DNA of 64,000 nt from Marinobacter sp. S0848L (lineage in GTDB: Bacteria > Pseudomonadota > Gammaproteobacteria > Pseudomonadales > Oleiphilaceae), in assembly GCF_023016065.1 (NCBI RefSeq), contig NZ_JALKAQ010000001.1, positions 558,001 through 622,000 on the forward strand, read 5' to 3'. Positions 27,375-36,828 of the stretch are shown here, piece by piece. A program made the position numbers and the translations under genes. Under the pieces are notes generated by a model. That model saw only the letters and a program-made list of their open reading frames with translations, made no database searches and was not told the origin of the DNA. Position 1 is the first letter of the stretch. Every line of letters begins with the position of its first letter.

Positions 27375-27549
27375 ACGCGCTTTGCCAACCTCGTTCCCGC
27401 ACTAGACATATGTCGTAATTCGCACATTTTTTGATGCACTCTGCCCGCCAAGCATGCAAACCTGAACTAAACTGTTCAGCAGTACCCGCTGGCACAATTG
27501 CTCAGCTCCCTGACACACAATTAAAACAATACAACAGGTTGGACAAACC

Positions 27550-28626
27550 ATGAAAATCCGCACGTTTATATCAGCGACCGTGCTCGCTGTAGCCACCACG
27601 TTTTCAGCTTCGCAAGCTCTGGCCCAAGAAAAATTCACACTGAAACTGGCCGAAACCTGGGGCCCCAACTTCCCGATCTTTGGTGACACCACCAAGCGTT
27701 TTGCCGAAACCGTCGAGAAAATGTCCGACGGCCGCCTGCGCATCCGCATTGATTCAGCCAACAAGCACAAAGCGCCGCTCGGCGTGTTCGACATGGTGAA
27801 GGCGGGCCAGTACGACATGGGCCACTCCGCTTCTTACTACTGGAAGGGCAAGGTGCCCGAAACCCTGTTCTTCACCAGCATGCCCTTCGGCATGAACGCC
27901 ATGGAACAATATGCGTGGTTCTACCATGGTGGTGGCATGGAGCTGATGCAGGAAGTATATGAGCCCCACAACATGTTGTCGTTTCCCGGCGGCAACACCG
28001 GCATTCAGATGGGCGGCTGGTTCCGTGAAGAGATCAAATCACTGGACGATCTGAAAGGCCTGAAAATGCGGATTCCGGGCTTTGCCGGAGAAGTCTTCGC
28101 AGAAGTGGGCGTTAATCCCACCAACATTGCCCCGGGTGAGCTGTACACAGCACTTGAACGCAACACCATTGATGCGGTCGAGTGGGTCGGGCCGGCGCTG
28201 GACTTGCGCCTTGGTTTCCAGCAAATCGCTGACTATTACTACACCGGCTGGCACGAGCCTGCGACCGAGCTGCAGTTCCTGATCAACAAGCGCGTTTGGG
28301 AAAAACTGCCAGCAGACCTGCAAGAAATCATGCGCGTGGCCATGCGCACCGCATCCTACGACATGCTGGTACACTCACAGCACGCCAACGCGGAAGCTTG
28401 GGCAAACATCAAGAAAGAATACCCCAACGTACAGATCAAACAGTTCCCGGCTGACATCTTCCAGGCCATGTACGATGCCAACAAGAAACTGCTGAAAGAA
28501 ACCGCTGAAGAAAGCCCGATGGCCAAGAAAATCATCGATTCACAGCTGAGTTATCAGCAACAAAGCCGTGCCTATACCGAAATTTCTGAACGTGCCTACC
28601 TCAACACCATGGGAGAAGTTGAGTAA
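27550..28626 (+). CDS. TRAP transporter solute-binding protein (DctP/TakP type)
   Basis: A 358-residue periplasmic receptor with a Sec signal peptide (cut at ALA-QEKF). It shows DctP features (KHKAPLGVFDMVKAGQYDMG, DLKGLKMRIPGF, TALERNTIDAVEWVGP) and a segment LGFQQIADYYYTGWHEP like that of TakP, the alpha-keto acid receptor of Rhodobacter. A 2-oxo acid or similar carboxylate is therefore a reasonable ligand, not a proven one. It is the first of three TRAP genes; a terminator-like hairpin follows it, which would favour excess receptor over membrane subunits. Confidence 0.92.
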   Translation: MKIRTFISATVLAVATTFSASQALAQEKFTLKLAETWGPNFPIFGDTTKRFAETVEKMSDGRLRIRIDSANKHKAPLGVFDMVKAGQYDMGHSASYYWKGKVPETLFFTSMPFGMNAMEQYAWFYHGGGMELMQEVYEPHNMLSFPGGNTGIQMGGWFREEIKSLDDLKGLKMRIPGFAGEVFAEVGVNPTNIAPGELYTALERNTIDAVEWVGPALDLRLGFQQIADYYYTGWHEPATELQFLINKRVWEKLPADLQEIMRVAMRTASYDMLVHSQHANAEAWANIKKEYPNVQIKQFPADIFQAMYDANKKLLKETAEESPMAKKIIDSQLSYQQQSRAYTEISERAYLNTMGEVE

Positions 28627-28648
28627 ACTCTGGGCCATGCTGAATCAG

Positions 28649-28685
28649 AGCCGGGATCGCTCTTGAAAGTGGTTCCGGCTTTTTT
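28649..28685 (+). terminator. Intercistronic terminator/attenuator after dctP
   Basis: An eight-pair stem (AGCCGGGA / TTCCGGCT, one G-T pair) with a 17-base loop is followed by six T residues. It lies between the receptor gene and the membrane-subunit genes and probably gives partial termination. Confidence 0.7.
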
Positions 28686-28732
28686 CATTAATAAAACAAA
28701 CAAAACATCCGCTCAGCGGAGGAAGAGGTTTA

Positions 28733-29278
28733 ATGCGCTGGATTATCAAACTGGACGAAGGCCTGGCCTGGCTCTCGAAACTTTGCGGCTGGATCGCCTG
28801 CGTGGCCATGATCCTGATGGCCGCCAACGTATTTTATGACGTTGTCGCACGCTACGTGTTCAGCGATGTGTCAATTGGCATGCAGGAAATGGAGTGGCAC
28901 CTTTATTCCGTGGTGTTTCTGCTGGGCATTCCCTACGCCCTGCGCACAGACGGCCACGTTCGAGTAGACGTGTTCTACACCAACTGGAAGCAAAAAAACA
29001 AAGCCTGGATCAATCTGATCGGCGCGCTGATCTTTGTCATCCCCTTCGCGTATCTGATTGGTGTCTATGGTTACAGCTTCGCGGTTGATGCCTATGAAAT
29101 GGGCGAAGGCAGTGGCGACCCGGGCGGGTTACCTCATCGCTGGATCATCAAATCGGTTATTCCGATCAGCGCCATCTTCATGGGCACAGCAGGCCTGAAC
29201 ATGGCTACCTACGCCATCCGCGTTCTGGCCGGTGACAAATCCTACGAAAACGAGAACAGCGCAGGAGGCCTCGCATGA
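28733..29278 (+). CDS. TRAP transporter small permease subunit (DctQ)
   Basis: A 181-residue protein with four predicted helices (starting near CGWIACVAMILMAANVFYDV) and the DctQ pattern ARYVFSDVSIGMQEMEWHL followed by GIPYALRTDGHVRVDVFY. It pairs with the large subunit to move the ligand delivered by the binding protein using a sodium gradient. A GGAGG-like site (CGGAGGAAGAGG) precedes the ATG. Its stop overlaps the next start by ATGA. Confidence 0.92.
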   Translation: MRWIIKLDEGLAWLSKLCGWIACVAMILMAANVFYDVVARYVFSDVSIGMQEMEWHLYSVVFLLGIPYALRTDGHVRVDVFYTNWKQKNKAWINLIGALIFVIPFAYLIGVYGYSFAVDAYEMGEGSGDPGGLPHRWIIKSVIPISAIFMGTAGLNMATYAIRVLAGDKSYENENSAGGLA

Positions 29279-30570
29279 TCGGTATGATTATGTTCCTCGT
29301 GGCCCTGGTCATGCTGATGTTCGGGTTCCCCGTTGCCTTTACTTTCGGTGGCGTTGCGCTGTTTTTTGGCATCTTCGCCGAAGGCATGGATCTGTTTGCC
29401 TTCATGCCTTATCGCATCATGAGCGTCATGCAAAACACGGTGCTGATGGCCGTGCCGTTGTTTATCTTCATGGGCGTGATTCTTCAACGCACGAAACTGG
29501 CCGAACAGCTGCTGACCTCAATGGGCCGTTTGTTCGGTGGCCTGCCGGGTGGTTTGGCCATTTCCACCATTCTGGTGGGCGCGCTACTCGCAGCCTCGAC
29601 CGGCGTGGTCGGTGCCAGCGTGGTAGCCATGGGGTTAATCTCCCTGCCGGTTATGCTGGCCCACAATTACGACAAGCGTTTGGCGACAGGGACCATCTGC
29701 GCATCCGGCACCCTGGGACAAATCGTGCCGCCCTCAATCATCCTGATCATTCTGGGTGACGTACTGGGCTTACCGGTTGGCGATCTGTTCAAAGCGGCCG
29801 TGGGGCCGGGAATGCTGCTGATTGGCCTGTATGTTGTTTACATCCTGTTCCTGACACGGCTAAAGCCACAAACCGCCCCGGCCATGCCGCCCGACGACAG
29901 CATCAGCCGCAGCAGGGAAATCCGCAATGCGCTGTTGGCCATTATCCCGCCCTTGGCGTTGATTGTGGTGGTTCTGGGTTCTATCTTCACCGGCATTGCC
30001 ACACCCACCGAATCATCGGCGCTGGGTGGTGTTGGCGCCGTGATTCTGGCCATCATTTACCGCCAGTTCAGTTTTAAAATGGTGTGGGATGCCTCCAAAG
30101 ATACGGTGAAAGTCACAGCCATGGTCTTCGCGATTCTCATCGGCGCCACGGCCTTCTCCATGGTGTTCAGTTACACCGGCGGCGACTACCTGCTGGAAGA
30201 ATGGTTGCTGATGCTGCCCGGCGAACAGTGGGGCTTCATCATATTAGCCATGGTGGTGATTCTGGTGCTGGGCTTCTTCATCGATTTCGTGGAGATTTCC
30301 TTCATCATCGTGCCGATTCTGGCACCGGTGGCCGAAGCCATGGGCATCAATATGCTCTGGTTTGCCATCCTGATTGCCATGAATCTGCAGACCAGCTTCC
30401 TGACGCCGCCCTTCGGATTTTCGTTGTTCTATCTCAAAGGCGTTGCGCCCGCCGAGGTGAAAACAACCGACATCTACAAGGGCATTATTCCGTTTATTCT
30501 CATTCAAATTCTGGTGTTGGCGATGATCGTCATCTTCCCGGGATGGTTCGGAATGAGCTCCACCTACTAA
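29275..30570 (+). CDS. TRAP transporter large permease subunit (DctM)
   Basis: A 431-residue protein with about 12 helices and DctM features: MLMFGFPVAFTFGGVALFFG, AVPLFIFMGVILQRTKLAEQL, GALLAASTGVVGASVVAMGL, PPSIILIILGDVLGLPVGDL and the ending SFLTPPFGFSLFYLKGVAP. It is the transport subunit of the sodium-coupled carrier formed with DctP and DctQ. The four-base overlap with dctQ implies translational coupling. A strong GC-rich hairpin follows the stop codon. Confidence 0.93.
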   Translation: MIGMIMFLVALVMLMFGFPVAFTFGGVALFFGIFAEGMDLFAFMPYRIMSVMQNTVLMAVPLFIFMGVILQRTKLAEQLLTSMGRLFGGLPGGLAISTILVGALLAASTGVVGASVVAMGLISLPVMLAHNYDKRLATGTICASGTLGQIVPPSIILIILGDVLGLPVGDLFKAAVGPGMLLIGLYVVYILFLTRLKPQTAPAMPPDDSISRSREIRNALLAIIPPLALIVVVLGSIFTGIATPTESSALGGVGAVILAIIYRQFSFKMVWDASKDTVKVTAMVFAILIGATAFSMVFSYTGGDYLLEEWLLMLPGEQWGFIILAMVVILVLGFFIDFVEISFIIVPILAPVAEAMGINMLWFAILIAMNLQTSFLTPPFGFSLFYLKGVAPAEVKTTDIYKGIIPFILIQILVLAMIVIFPGWFGMSSTY

Positions 30571-30578
30571 CCGCCTCA

Positions 30579-30615
30579 GGGCAAGCCGGCCGGATTGCTC
30601 CCGGCCGGCTTGCCC
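30579..30615 (+). terminator. Strong GC-rich hairpin after dctM
   Basis: A perfect 15-bp stem, GGGCAAGCCGGCCGG with its complement, and a seven-base loop lies nine bases after the dctM stop. A clean T tract is missing, so it is either a weak terminator or an mRNA-stabilising 3' hairpin. Confidence 0.65.
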
Positions 30616-30726
30616 TCTGCTTCCTCAGCTTGCCCAAACCTGATCAGTTTATATACAATTTAACAAGTGCGACTCTCAGCCTGGCTTTCGAGGCCGCCTG
30701 GTACTAAACCAACGGGAGCCTGAGTT

Positions 30727-32037
30727 ATGTCTAGCAGCAACGCCCGCAAGGTTACGCATTCCGGCAAGGACGCTCCGCACCTTCTAAGCATTCCGCGGGA
30801 AGCGCCTCTTCCCGATCGGGAACCCTACAGCTACGAGCGCTGGCTGCTCGACAAGTTCATCCGTCTGGCCGGTTCTCCGCCCATTCGCTTCCAGCTGTGG
30901 AATGGTGACCGGATTGAACCGCAGCAACAGGCCGCACGCTTCACCTTAACCCTGAACGATTCCAAAGCGCTCTATGCTTTGGTCACCGACCCGAATCTGG
31001 CCATGGGTGATCTCTATAGCTCAGGGCGACTCGACATCGACGGTGATCTCGCCGAGTTTCTGGAAACCGTGTACCGCTCGGTTCACGCCGCCCGGCAACA
31101 GTGGCCAAAATGGCTGGATAACCTTTGGAAGAACCCGAACCCCCGTTCGTCCGGCCTGTCGCAAGCGAAAGAAAACATCCATCACCATTACGATCTGGGC
31201 AACGATTTCTACAAGCTGTGGCTGGATCAGGCTGAAATGCAGTACACCTGCGCCTACTACGAACGCCCGGACAACACTCTCGAACAGGCGCAACTGGCCA
31301 AACTGGAGCACGTATGCCGGAAACTTCGGCTCAAACCGGGCATGACCGTCGTCGAAGCCGGCTGTGGCTGGGGCGGTTTGGCTCGTTATATGGCGCGCAA
31401 CTACGGCGTAACCGTTAGTTCCTACAACATCTCCCGGGAACAACTCGACTACGCCAAAGCGGAGGCTCAGCGACAAGGGCTTGACGGCCAGATCCTTTAC
31501 ATCGAAGACGACTACCGAAACATTGAGGGCGAGTACGACGCGTTTGTATCGGTGGGAATGCTGGAACACGTCGGCAAAGACCACTACCCGGCCCTTTCTG
31601 ATTTGATTAAACGCTGCCTCAAACCTCATGGTATTGCCTTGCTGCACAGCATCGGACGCAACCGGCCCATGCTGATGAACGCCTGGATCGAGAAGCGCAT
31701 TTTTCCGGGCGCTTACCCGCCGAGTATTGCCGAATTCATGCAGATCTGTGAACACAATGACTTTTCCGTACTGGATGTGGAAAACCTGCGCTTGCATTAC
31801 GCCCAGACGCTAAGCCACTGGATGGAGAATTTTACCCGGCACGAGGACACCGTGACCGCGATGTACGATGAAAGCTTCACCCGAGCCTGGCGATTCTATT
31901 TAGCAGGCTCAATCGCCGCGTTTCGTGCGGGCTCGCTGCAACTGTTCCAGGTTGTTTTCAGCCATGGCGACAACAATCGGGTACCGCGAACCCGTCAGGA
32001 TTTGTACGCCACCCCGACCACACCGGAGCAACCATAA
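30727..32037 (+). CDS. Cyclopropane-fatty-acyl-phospholipid synthase-like methyltransferase
   Basis: A 436-residue SAM-dependent enzyme. An N-terminal lipid-binding part (about 40-140, IRFQLWNGDRIEP...AMGDLYSSGRLDIDGDL) precedes the methyltransferase domain with HHHYDLGNDFYKLWLD, YTCAYYERPDNTLEQAQ, SAM motif VVEAGCGWGG (about 213-222) and SVGMLEHVGKDHY. It resembles CFA synthase, which methylenates unsaturated acyl chains in phospholipids. It overlaps the following flavoprotein start (TAATG), so a joint modification pathway, such as methyl-branched lipid formation, is possible. A GGGAG site precedes the start. Confidence 0.85.
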   Translation: MSSSNARKVTHSGKDAPHLLSIPREAPLPDREPYSYERWLLDKFIRLAGSPPIRFQLWNGDRIEPQQQAARFTLTLNDSKALYALVTDPNLAMGDLYSSGRLDIDGDLAEFLETVYRSVHAARQQWPKWLDNLWKNPNPRSSGLSQAKENIHHHYDLGNDFYKLWLDQAEMQYTCAYYERPDNTLEQAQLAKLEHVCRKLRLKPGMTVVEAGCGWGGLARYMARNYGVTVSSYNISREQLDYAKAEAQRQGLDGQILYIEDDYRNIEGEYDAFVSVGMLEHVGKDHYPALSDLIKRCLKPHGIALLHSIGRNRPMLMNAWIEKRIFPGAYPPSIAEFMQICEHNDFSVLDVENLRLHYAQTLSHWMENFTRHEDTVTAMYDESFTRAWRFYLAGSIAAFRAGSLQLFQVVFSHGDNNRVPRTRQDLYATPTTPEQP

Positions 32038-33161
32038 TGGAAACTTTCGATGCCATCGTCGTGGGCGCCGGCCCGGCCGGCTCCACCCTCACCCATGCTC
32101 TGGAGAATGCCGGCAAGAACGTTTTGATTATTGATAAGGCGTCGTTTCCCAGAGACAAAACCTGCGCTGGCTGGGTAACGCCGGCGGTGCTTGAAAGCCT
32201 TGATATCGATATCAACGATTACCGTCATGACCGAACGTTGCAATCGATCAGCCGATTCCGGATCGGCATGATGGGCCAGAGCCCCGTGGAAAATTGTCAT
32301 GGTGGAGTGGTCAGCTACGGCATAAGGCGCTGCGAATTCGATGCCTATCTGCTGGACCGAGTTCAGTCCCGCAAACAACTGGACACCCCGGTAAAATCCA
32401 TCACCCGGGCTGACGACCTTTGGCAGATAAACGAGCAGTGGCAAGCTCCGCTCTTGATCGGAGCGGGCGGGCATTTTTGCCCGGTCGCCAAGCAGATCGG
32501 CTCTGGCCCGGGCAAACACGAAACCGTCGTAGCCGCCAAAGAAGTGGAATTCGAAATGACGTCTGCTCAGGCCAAAGCGTGCGAAGCTCGGGGTGACACG
32601 CCGGAACTGTGGTTTTGCCGCGACCTCAAAGGCTACGCCTGGGTCTTCCGCAAGGGCAACTTTCTGAACATCGGCCTGGGCCGTGAAGACAACCACCGGC
32701 TGACCGACCATCTGGAGGACTTTGTTCAAGAGATGAAACAGGCCGGTCGTATTCCCGGCGATTTACCCGACCGTTTCAAAGGCCACGCTTATCTGTTGTA
32801 CGACCACGCCGGGCGGCCGCTGGTCGATGACGGGGTATTATTGGTGGGGGATGCGGCGGGGTTGGCGTACACCCAAAGCGGTGAGGGCATTCGACCCGCC
32901 ATTGAATCCGCATTGATTGCGGCCCAAGTCATTCTCGACGCACCGGATTACTCCGCCTTATCTCTTCGCCACTATGGCGAGCACCTTGCCAAACGCTTTG
33001 GCCACCGCTCCAATGAACGGGAATCGGCCTTCGAAATGCCGGACTGGCTCAAACAATCCCTTGCCAGCACCTTAATGCGCTCTCACTGGTTTACGCAGAA
33101 GGTAGTGACGGAAAAGTGGTTCCTGCATCAGCAAATCCCGCCGCTGCAGATCGCGGTGTAA
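32037..33161 (+). CDS. FAD-dependent oxidoreductase, geranylgeranyl-reductase-like
   Basis: A 374-residue flavoprotein with an N-terminal Rossmann motif (AIVVGAGPAGSTLTHALENAG), the segment FPRDKTCAGWVTPAVLE typical of the GGR/halogenase-like group, YGIRRCEFDAYLLDR, and the second FAD motif GVLLVGDAAGLAYTQSGEGIRPAIESA. Members reduce isoprenoid or fatty-acyl double bonds or hydroxylate aromatics. The 1-base overlap with the upstream methyltransferase suggests that it acts on the same acyl chains. Substrate and direction of the reaction are inferred. Confidence 0.8.
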   Translation: METFDAIVVGAGPAGSTLTHALENAGKNVLIIDKASFPRDKTCAGWVTPAVLESLDIDINDYRHDRTLQSISRFRIGMMGQSPVENCHGGVVSYGIRRCEFDAYLLDRVQSRKQLDTPVKSITRADDLWQINEQWQAPLLIGAGGHFCPVAKQIGSGPGKHETVVAAKEVEFEMTSAQAKACEARGDTPELWFCRDLKGYAWVFRKGNFLNIGLGREDNHRLTDHLEDFVQEMKQAGRIPGDLPDRFKGHAYLLYDHAGRPLVDDGVLLVGDAAGLAYTQSGEGIRPAIESALIAAQVILDAPDYSALSLRHYGEHLAKRFGHRSNERESAFEMPDWLKQSLASTLMRSHWFTQKVVTEKWFLHQQIPPLQIAV

Positions 33162-33167
33162 AATGCA

Positions 33168-33202
33168 CAAAGGCCGGGCAATAGTGCCCGGCCTTTGTTT
33201 TT
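33168..33202 (+). terminator. Rho-independent terminator after the flavoprotein
   Basis: A perfect 13-bp stem (CAAAGGCCGGGCA / TGCCCGGCCTTTG) with an ATAG loop is followed by five T residues, six bases after the stop codon. It also lies 50 bases downstream of the convergent porin gene and may serve both. Confidence 0.92.
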
Positions 33203-33252
33203 CCTCGCACCAACCGTTGGCGTGGCCACGGCTGGCGTTTTGGAAGTGTTGC

Positions 33253-34191
33253 TTAGAACTTCACACGCATACCGGCAAGGAAGCCCATGTCAGTGTCGTC
33301 TTCATCGGTGTCAGCAATTTCAGCAAACACGCTGACGTTCTTGGCCGTCGGGAATTTGTAGGTCACGTTCGCGTACCAGGCCGTCACGTCGTCACTCTTG
33401 TCTTCTTCCTGATTCTGCATGCCGAGTGCGACAGCAGTGGTGCTAGTAACGTCGACGGTCGCTGCAATGTTGTACAACGTCGTCTCAAGATCCGTGTTGC
33501 TGTCATCGGTGACACTGTAGTCAGCGGCCAGACCAAACATGCCGAAGTCGTAACCGGCGCTCAGACCCCAAGTGTCTAGGTCGTCCAAGCCAATGGGCGT
33601 ATTACGCTGGTACGCAGCAGCCAGTTCCAGGCCGGCAATTTCCGTAGAAGCAAACAAATCAAAGAACTCGCCGGTGATGCCGCCTTTGTCCTCGGCCTCC
33701 AGTTCGTAGGAAGCAACCAGGTAGACGTTGTCCAGTTCTACATCAACGCGGAAGGTATCGTCACCATCCGTTTTTACGGCGTCAAACTGATCTTCGTCTA
33801 ACGGCGATTCATAAGCTTCTTCGATGCCGAATTCGTCAGACGCAAAGTTTTGCTTACCCATGGATAGCGAAGTAACGCCGTACTGGATACCAACGTAGGC
33901 TTCTTCAATCGGCTCATCGACATCTTTGCCGTTGGCGTGGTCCTTGAAGTCAAAATCCAGGCGACCGAAGGCTTTCATATCGTTGCCCAAATCGTAGCTC
34001 ACGTAGTTCTTCAGCTCCAGGTCATCAAAATCTACGTACTCATTGGTGTCGTCACCAATTTTCTTGCGCAACTGAACTTGGAAATCACCGTTCAGTTTGT
34101 ATGTAAAACCATCTTTTTCATAAACAGTCGCGGCATTTACAGAACCTGCAGCAACAGTAGACACAGCAACAGCCAGAAGAAGCTTTTTCAT
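33253..34191 (-). CDS. Gram-negative general porin
   Basis: A 312-residue outer-membrane protein with a Sec signal peptide (MKKLLLAVAVSTVAAGSVNA-ATVY) and alternating strands ending in a C-terminal Phe (GFLAGMRVKF). GRLDFDFKDH, EEAYVGIQYGVTSLSMGKQNF and the strand pattern match trimeric porins of the OmpC-like fold. It is shorter than enteric porins (about 340) and very acidic, as expected for a marine or halophilic species. A solute-diffusion role is expected. Confidence 0.87.
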   Translation of the reverse strand: MKKLLLAVAVSTVAAGSVNAATVYEKDGFTYKLNGDFQVQLRKKIGDDTNEYVDFDDLELKNYVSYDLGNDMKAFGRLDFDFKDHANGKDVDEPIEEAYVGIQYGVTSLSMGKQNFASDEFGIEEAYESPLDEDQFDAVKTDGDDTFRVDVELDNVYLVASYELEAEDKGGITGEFFDLFASTEIAGLELAAAYQRNTPIGLDDLDTWGLSAGYDFGMFGLAADYSVTDDSNTDLETTLYNIAATVDVTSTTAVALGMQNQEEDKSDDVTAWYANVTYKFPTAKNVSVFAEIADTDEDDTDMGFLAGMRVKF

Positions 34192-34226
34192 TATTTACAA
34201 CTCCACGTTCATTTTTGGTTTAGTGT

Positions 34227-34871
34227 TTATCGGTTGCTGGAATCGACCCAGCGGTCCCACTCTTTTCGAGTTTGTTCGTCAGCTTTCAGATACCAGTAGC
34301 GCAGCATCCTGCTGACCATTTCCTGATCCGGATCAGCTTGCGGATCCAGTAATGATCCCTCTGGGTTCATTTGCAGCTCCGCACCGGTGGTCTGCGCTCT
34401 CACAGCCACCGCCGCAATTGCGCCAGACCGGTTATAAGCGGCCAGCTCTTGCGGGTAGTCCCGCACCAACTGAAAGCCCTCCTTCTCGAGCACGTCGGCA
34501 GTGAACGCCACGGCTCGGCCCTGATCATCAATCAGCTGCCAACTTCCCTGCTGATTGAAGTTCGCCATTTCATGTCGGGTATCGATTCCCGGAGCACTTA
34601 GCTTCAGCTCCGTATCCTCAGCGCTGACACGCACAACAAAGGCATCGCTGGTTTCCCGGATCTCTTCCCGACCGATTTCGGTGGTGCACTCCACCACCAG
34701 CTGCTGTGTGCCGTTAGCCAGCGTAAGGGACTGACCGGAGGAGGCGGTTTGTTCGCTGCCCTGCACTGCCTGCACGTTCACACAAGACCCAAGCGTCAGC
34801 TGCACCTCAGCCAGAGCTGGCAGTGGCAGTAGTGCAATCATCAAACGGGTAATACGGGTAAATCTCGTCAC
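34227..34871 (-). CDS. YccT/DUF2057-like periplasmic protein
   Basis: A 214-residue protein with a GTG start and a signal peptide (MTRFTRITRLMIALLPLPALA-EV). The remainder resembles the DUF2057/YccT group: beta-rich N-terminal half (VQLTLGSCVNVQAVQG, GTQQLVVECTTEIGR) and a C-terminal helix (DPDQEMVSRMLRYWYLKADE). The longer frame starting at 35015 has no signal peptide and was rejected. E. coli YccT has been linked to curli control, but function here is unknown. It lies 35 bases upstream of the porin and may share its transcript. Confidence 0.6.
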   Translation of the reverse strand: MTRFTRITRLMIALLPLPALAEVQLTLGSCVNVQAVQGSEQTASSGQSLTLANGTQQLVVECTTEIGREEIRETSDAFVVRVSAEDTELKLSAPGIDTRHEMANFNQQGSWQLIDDQGRAVAFTADVLEKEGFQLVRDYPQELAAYNRSGAIAAVAVRAQTTGAELQMNPEGSLLDPQADPDQEMVSRMLRYWYLKADEQTRKEWDRWVDSSNR

Positions 34872-35005
34872 GTTCTGAATCCGATAAGTGGTCACCGGCA
34901 ACGGTGTTGAATCAACTGGAATGACACTATGGAGGGGGGGTATGACAGCGCTATTACAACGCGATATGGGCAGGCCGTTTTTATTACTCAGTATCCGGAA
35001 ACAAT

Positions 35006-35034
35006 AAAACCGCACCCGAAGGCGCGGTTTTTTT
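35006..35034 (-). terminator. Terminator of the beta-propeller lipoprotein gene
   Basis: AAAACCGC pairs with GCGGTTTT around an inner CC/GG pair and a CGAA loop, with A/T tracts on both sides. It lies 20 bases after the stop at 35055 on the minus strand and could work in both directions. Confidence 0.75.
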
Positions 35035-35054
35035 AGGCAATTAAGGCTTAAGTA

Positions 35055-36725
35055 TCAGTGTGTTGATGCCCCGGCCACCTCAATTCGGTAGAGCGTGGTG
35101 GTACCACTTACCTCGTTACCCACCGCCAGGATCGGCTGGCCGACCGGACTGTCTTCTGCCCGAATGAACGCCATGCCCTCGGGCCCCAGATCTCCGGCCT
35201 TGCCAGCTTCAACCTCCGCCGTGCTGACAGAGAAATCCCGGTTATTCAGGTACTGCACGAATTGTGGGCGCTGAGGATTGGTGACGTTGTACACCATAAT
35301 GCCCCCCACTCGCTCCAATCCGATAAAGGCATAATTCTGACCCTGGATCTCGCCAACGGCCACGGCTTCGGGTTCCGGCCCTTTATCATCAGAACGGTCA
35401 TCGACACCGTTCTCATCGTTGGTTGCATTGAAGCCTTCAGGAATCAGATTCGCCGTGATGCGCTCGAAGTCGTTGCCAGAATCAAACACTCGTTGCCCGT
35501 GCTCGTTCCAAATAGAGAACGACCGGGCACCATAGCTATAGAGCTCACCGAACACGCAATCTTTCTCTACATCCGTGGCCTTGTTGGCCGGATCACAGCC
35601 GTTGATCACGCCTAGAGTGGAGGTGACCTTCAAGCGACCCAGATTGGCCTTGTCCTGCAGTTCTTTGCGCTGCGCCTCGTTACCGAAAGCCTCGCTCAGT
35701 TGCAGATCTTTCACCCGGAACTCTTCGCTGAAACCGTCGTAATCCCGAGAGTCGCCTTCGTTGGCGGTAATGTAATAGGTCTTGCCGTTGTAGCCATAGC
35801 TGGCAATCGCATCGGGCTGATACATGCCTTTAACGGGCCAGTTCTGAAGGTTGATACCGCCATCCTTGTTACTGGCATCCATCTCGTTGCCCAGCAGGCG
35901 ATGATCTTTGAATCCCAGCGGTAGAACATCGACAATCCGGGCACTCTCAATATCCAGAACGGCCACCGCATTGTTCTCCTGCAAGGTTACCCAGGCTCGA
36001 GTATTGTCTTGGGAAACCGCAATGAACTCTGGCTCGAAGTCCTGAGCGGCTGAAGCCCCCGGTCCAAAGATACGAATACCGGATTCACGCAGTTCCTGTT
36101 CACGACCGTTGTAGGCACGGAAGTCCGCGGTTTTAACCGTCGCGTTTGCAACACCGCTGGCAAGGTCGATCACGCTCACGGAGCCTTCCGGGTCTGTGGT
36201 GTAGTCGTCGCTCGGTTCGCCCTCGTTAGCCACCAGCACTTTTTGACCATCGCGGGTAAAGGTCACCATGTCTGGCAGCGCACCCACCGTAACCTCACCC
36301 ACTTTGGACAAGTCGGATGAGTCGTAGAACACGACCTTGCCTTTCGCCTGCTTCACTTCCGCCTCGATGGCTACGGCCACCAGATCTCCATAAACCGCGA
36401 CACTGTTGGCAGACGCCCCTTCCCGGCTGGCGTCGATGGTGTCGATCAGTGCAGGAGTCGCCGGGTTGCTAATATCCAGCACATCCACCGTGGCAGCCTT
36501 GGCGTTAACCACAAACAGCCGCTGGTGAGAGGGATCGTGCGCGATGATTTCCGCCGCACTTTCATCAAACACATCGCCTTCTGGTACATAGCTGCCCAGC
36601 ACACTCAGCTCAATCAGCCCGGGCACTTCAGCGTTGCCCCGAGAGTCAGTGTCGACTGCACAGGCTGCAAGGCTGCCCGCTGCAGCGAGAATGGCGGAAG
36701 TCAGGAGAGCACGTTGAAAAATCAT
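35055..36725 (-). CDS. Choice-of-anchor I family beta-propeller lipoprotein
   Basis: A 556-residue protein with a lipobox (GSLAACA) and a seven-bladed-propeller-like body of LVIVD/YVTN-type repeats: RLFVVNAKAATVDVLDISNP, KVLVANEGEPSDDYTTDPEGSV, ARSFSIWNEHGQRVFDSG and GPEPEAVAVGEIQGQNYAFI. These are hallmarks of the choice-of-anchor I domain, usually fused to varied C-terminal anchors; here the anchor is an N-terminal lipid. The role is unknown; relatives sit next to alkaline phosphatases or nucleases, none of which is seen here. Confidence 0.82.
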   Translation of the reverse strand: MIFQRALLTSAILAAAGSLAACAVDTDSRGNAEVPGLIELSVLGSYVPEGDVFDESAAEIIAHDPSHQRLFVVNAKAATVDVLDISNPATPALIDTIDASREGASANSVAVYGDLVAVAIEAEVKQAKGKVVFYDSSDLSKVGEVTVGALPDMVTFTRDGQKVLVANEGEPSDDYTTDPEGSVSVIDLASGVANATVKTADFRAYNGREQELRESGIRIFGPGASAAQDFEPEFIAVSQDNTRAWVTLQENNAVAVLDIESARIVDVLPLGFKDHRLLGNEMDASNKDGGINLQNWPVKGMYQPDAIASYGYNGKTYYITANEGDSRDYDGFSEEFRVKDLQLSEAFGNEAQRKELQDKANLGRLKVTSTLGVINGCDPANKATDVEKDCVFGELYSYGARSFSIWNEHGQRVFDSGNDFERITANLIPEGFNATNDENGVDDRSDDKGPEPEAVAVGEIQGQNYAFIGLERVGGIMVYNVTNPQRPQFVQYLNNRDFSVSTAEVEAGKAGDLGPEGMAFIRAEDSPVGQPILAVGNEVSGTTTLYRIEVAGASTH

Positions 36726-36828
36726 GTTTACCTCGGGTTTTCGTCGACGTTGTTTAAATGACGACCCACCCTATGGCAAACAGATGACAGAAAAGGGGCG
36801 AAAATAAGTCAAGTTGAAGACATACGTA

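Noticed and set aside
27405-27414. Palindrome GACATATGTC upstream of the TRAP operon as an operator
   Set aside because: Ten bases are too short to stand on their own and no regulator gene adjoins.
27490-27512. Sigma-54 promoter upstream of the TRAP binding protein (CTGGCACAATTGC)
   Set aside because: The TGGCAC and TTGC blocks are only two bases apart, so the required 12-base GG-GC spacing is missing.
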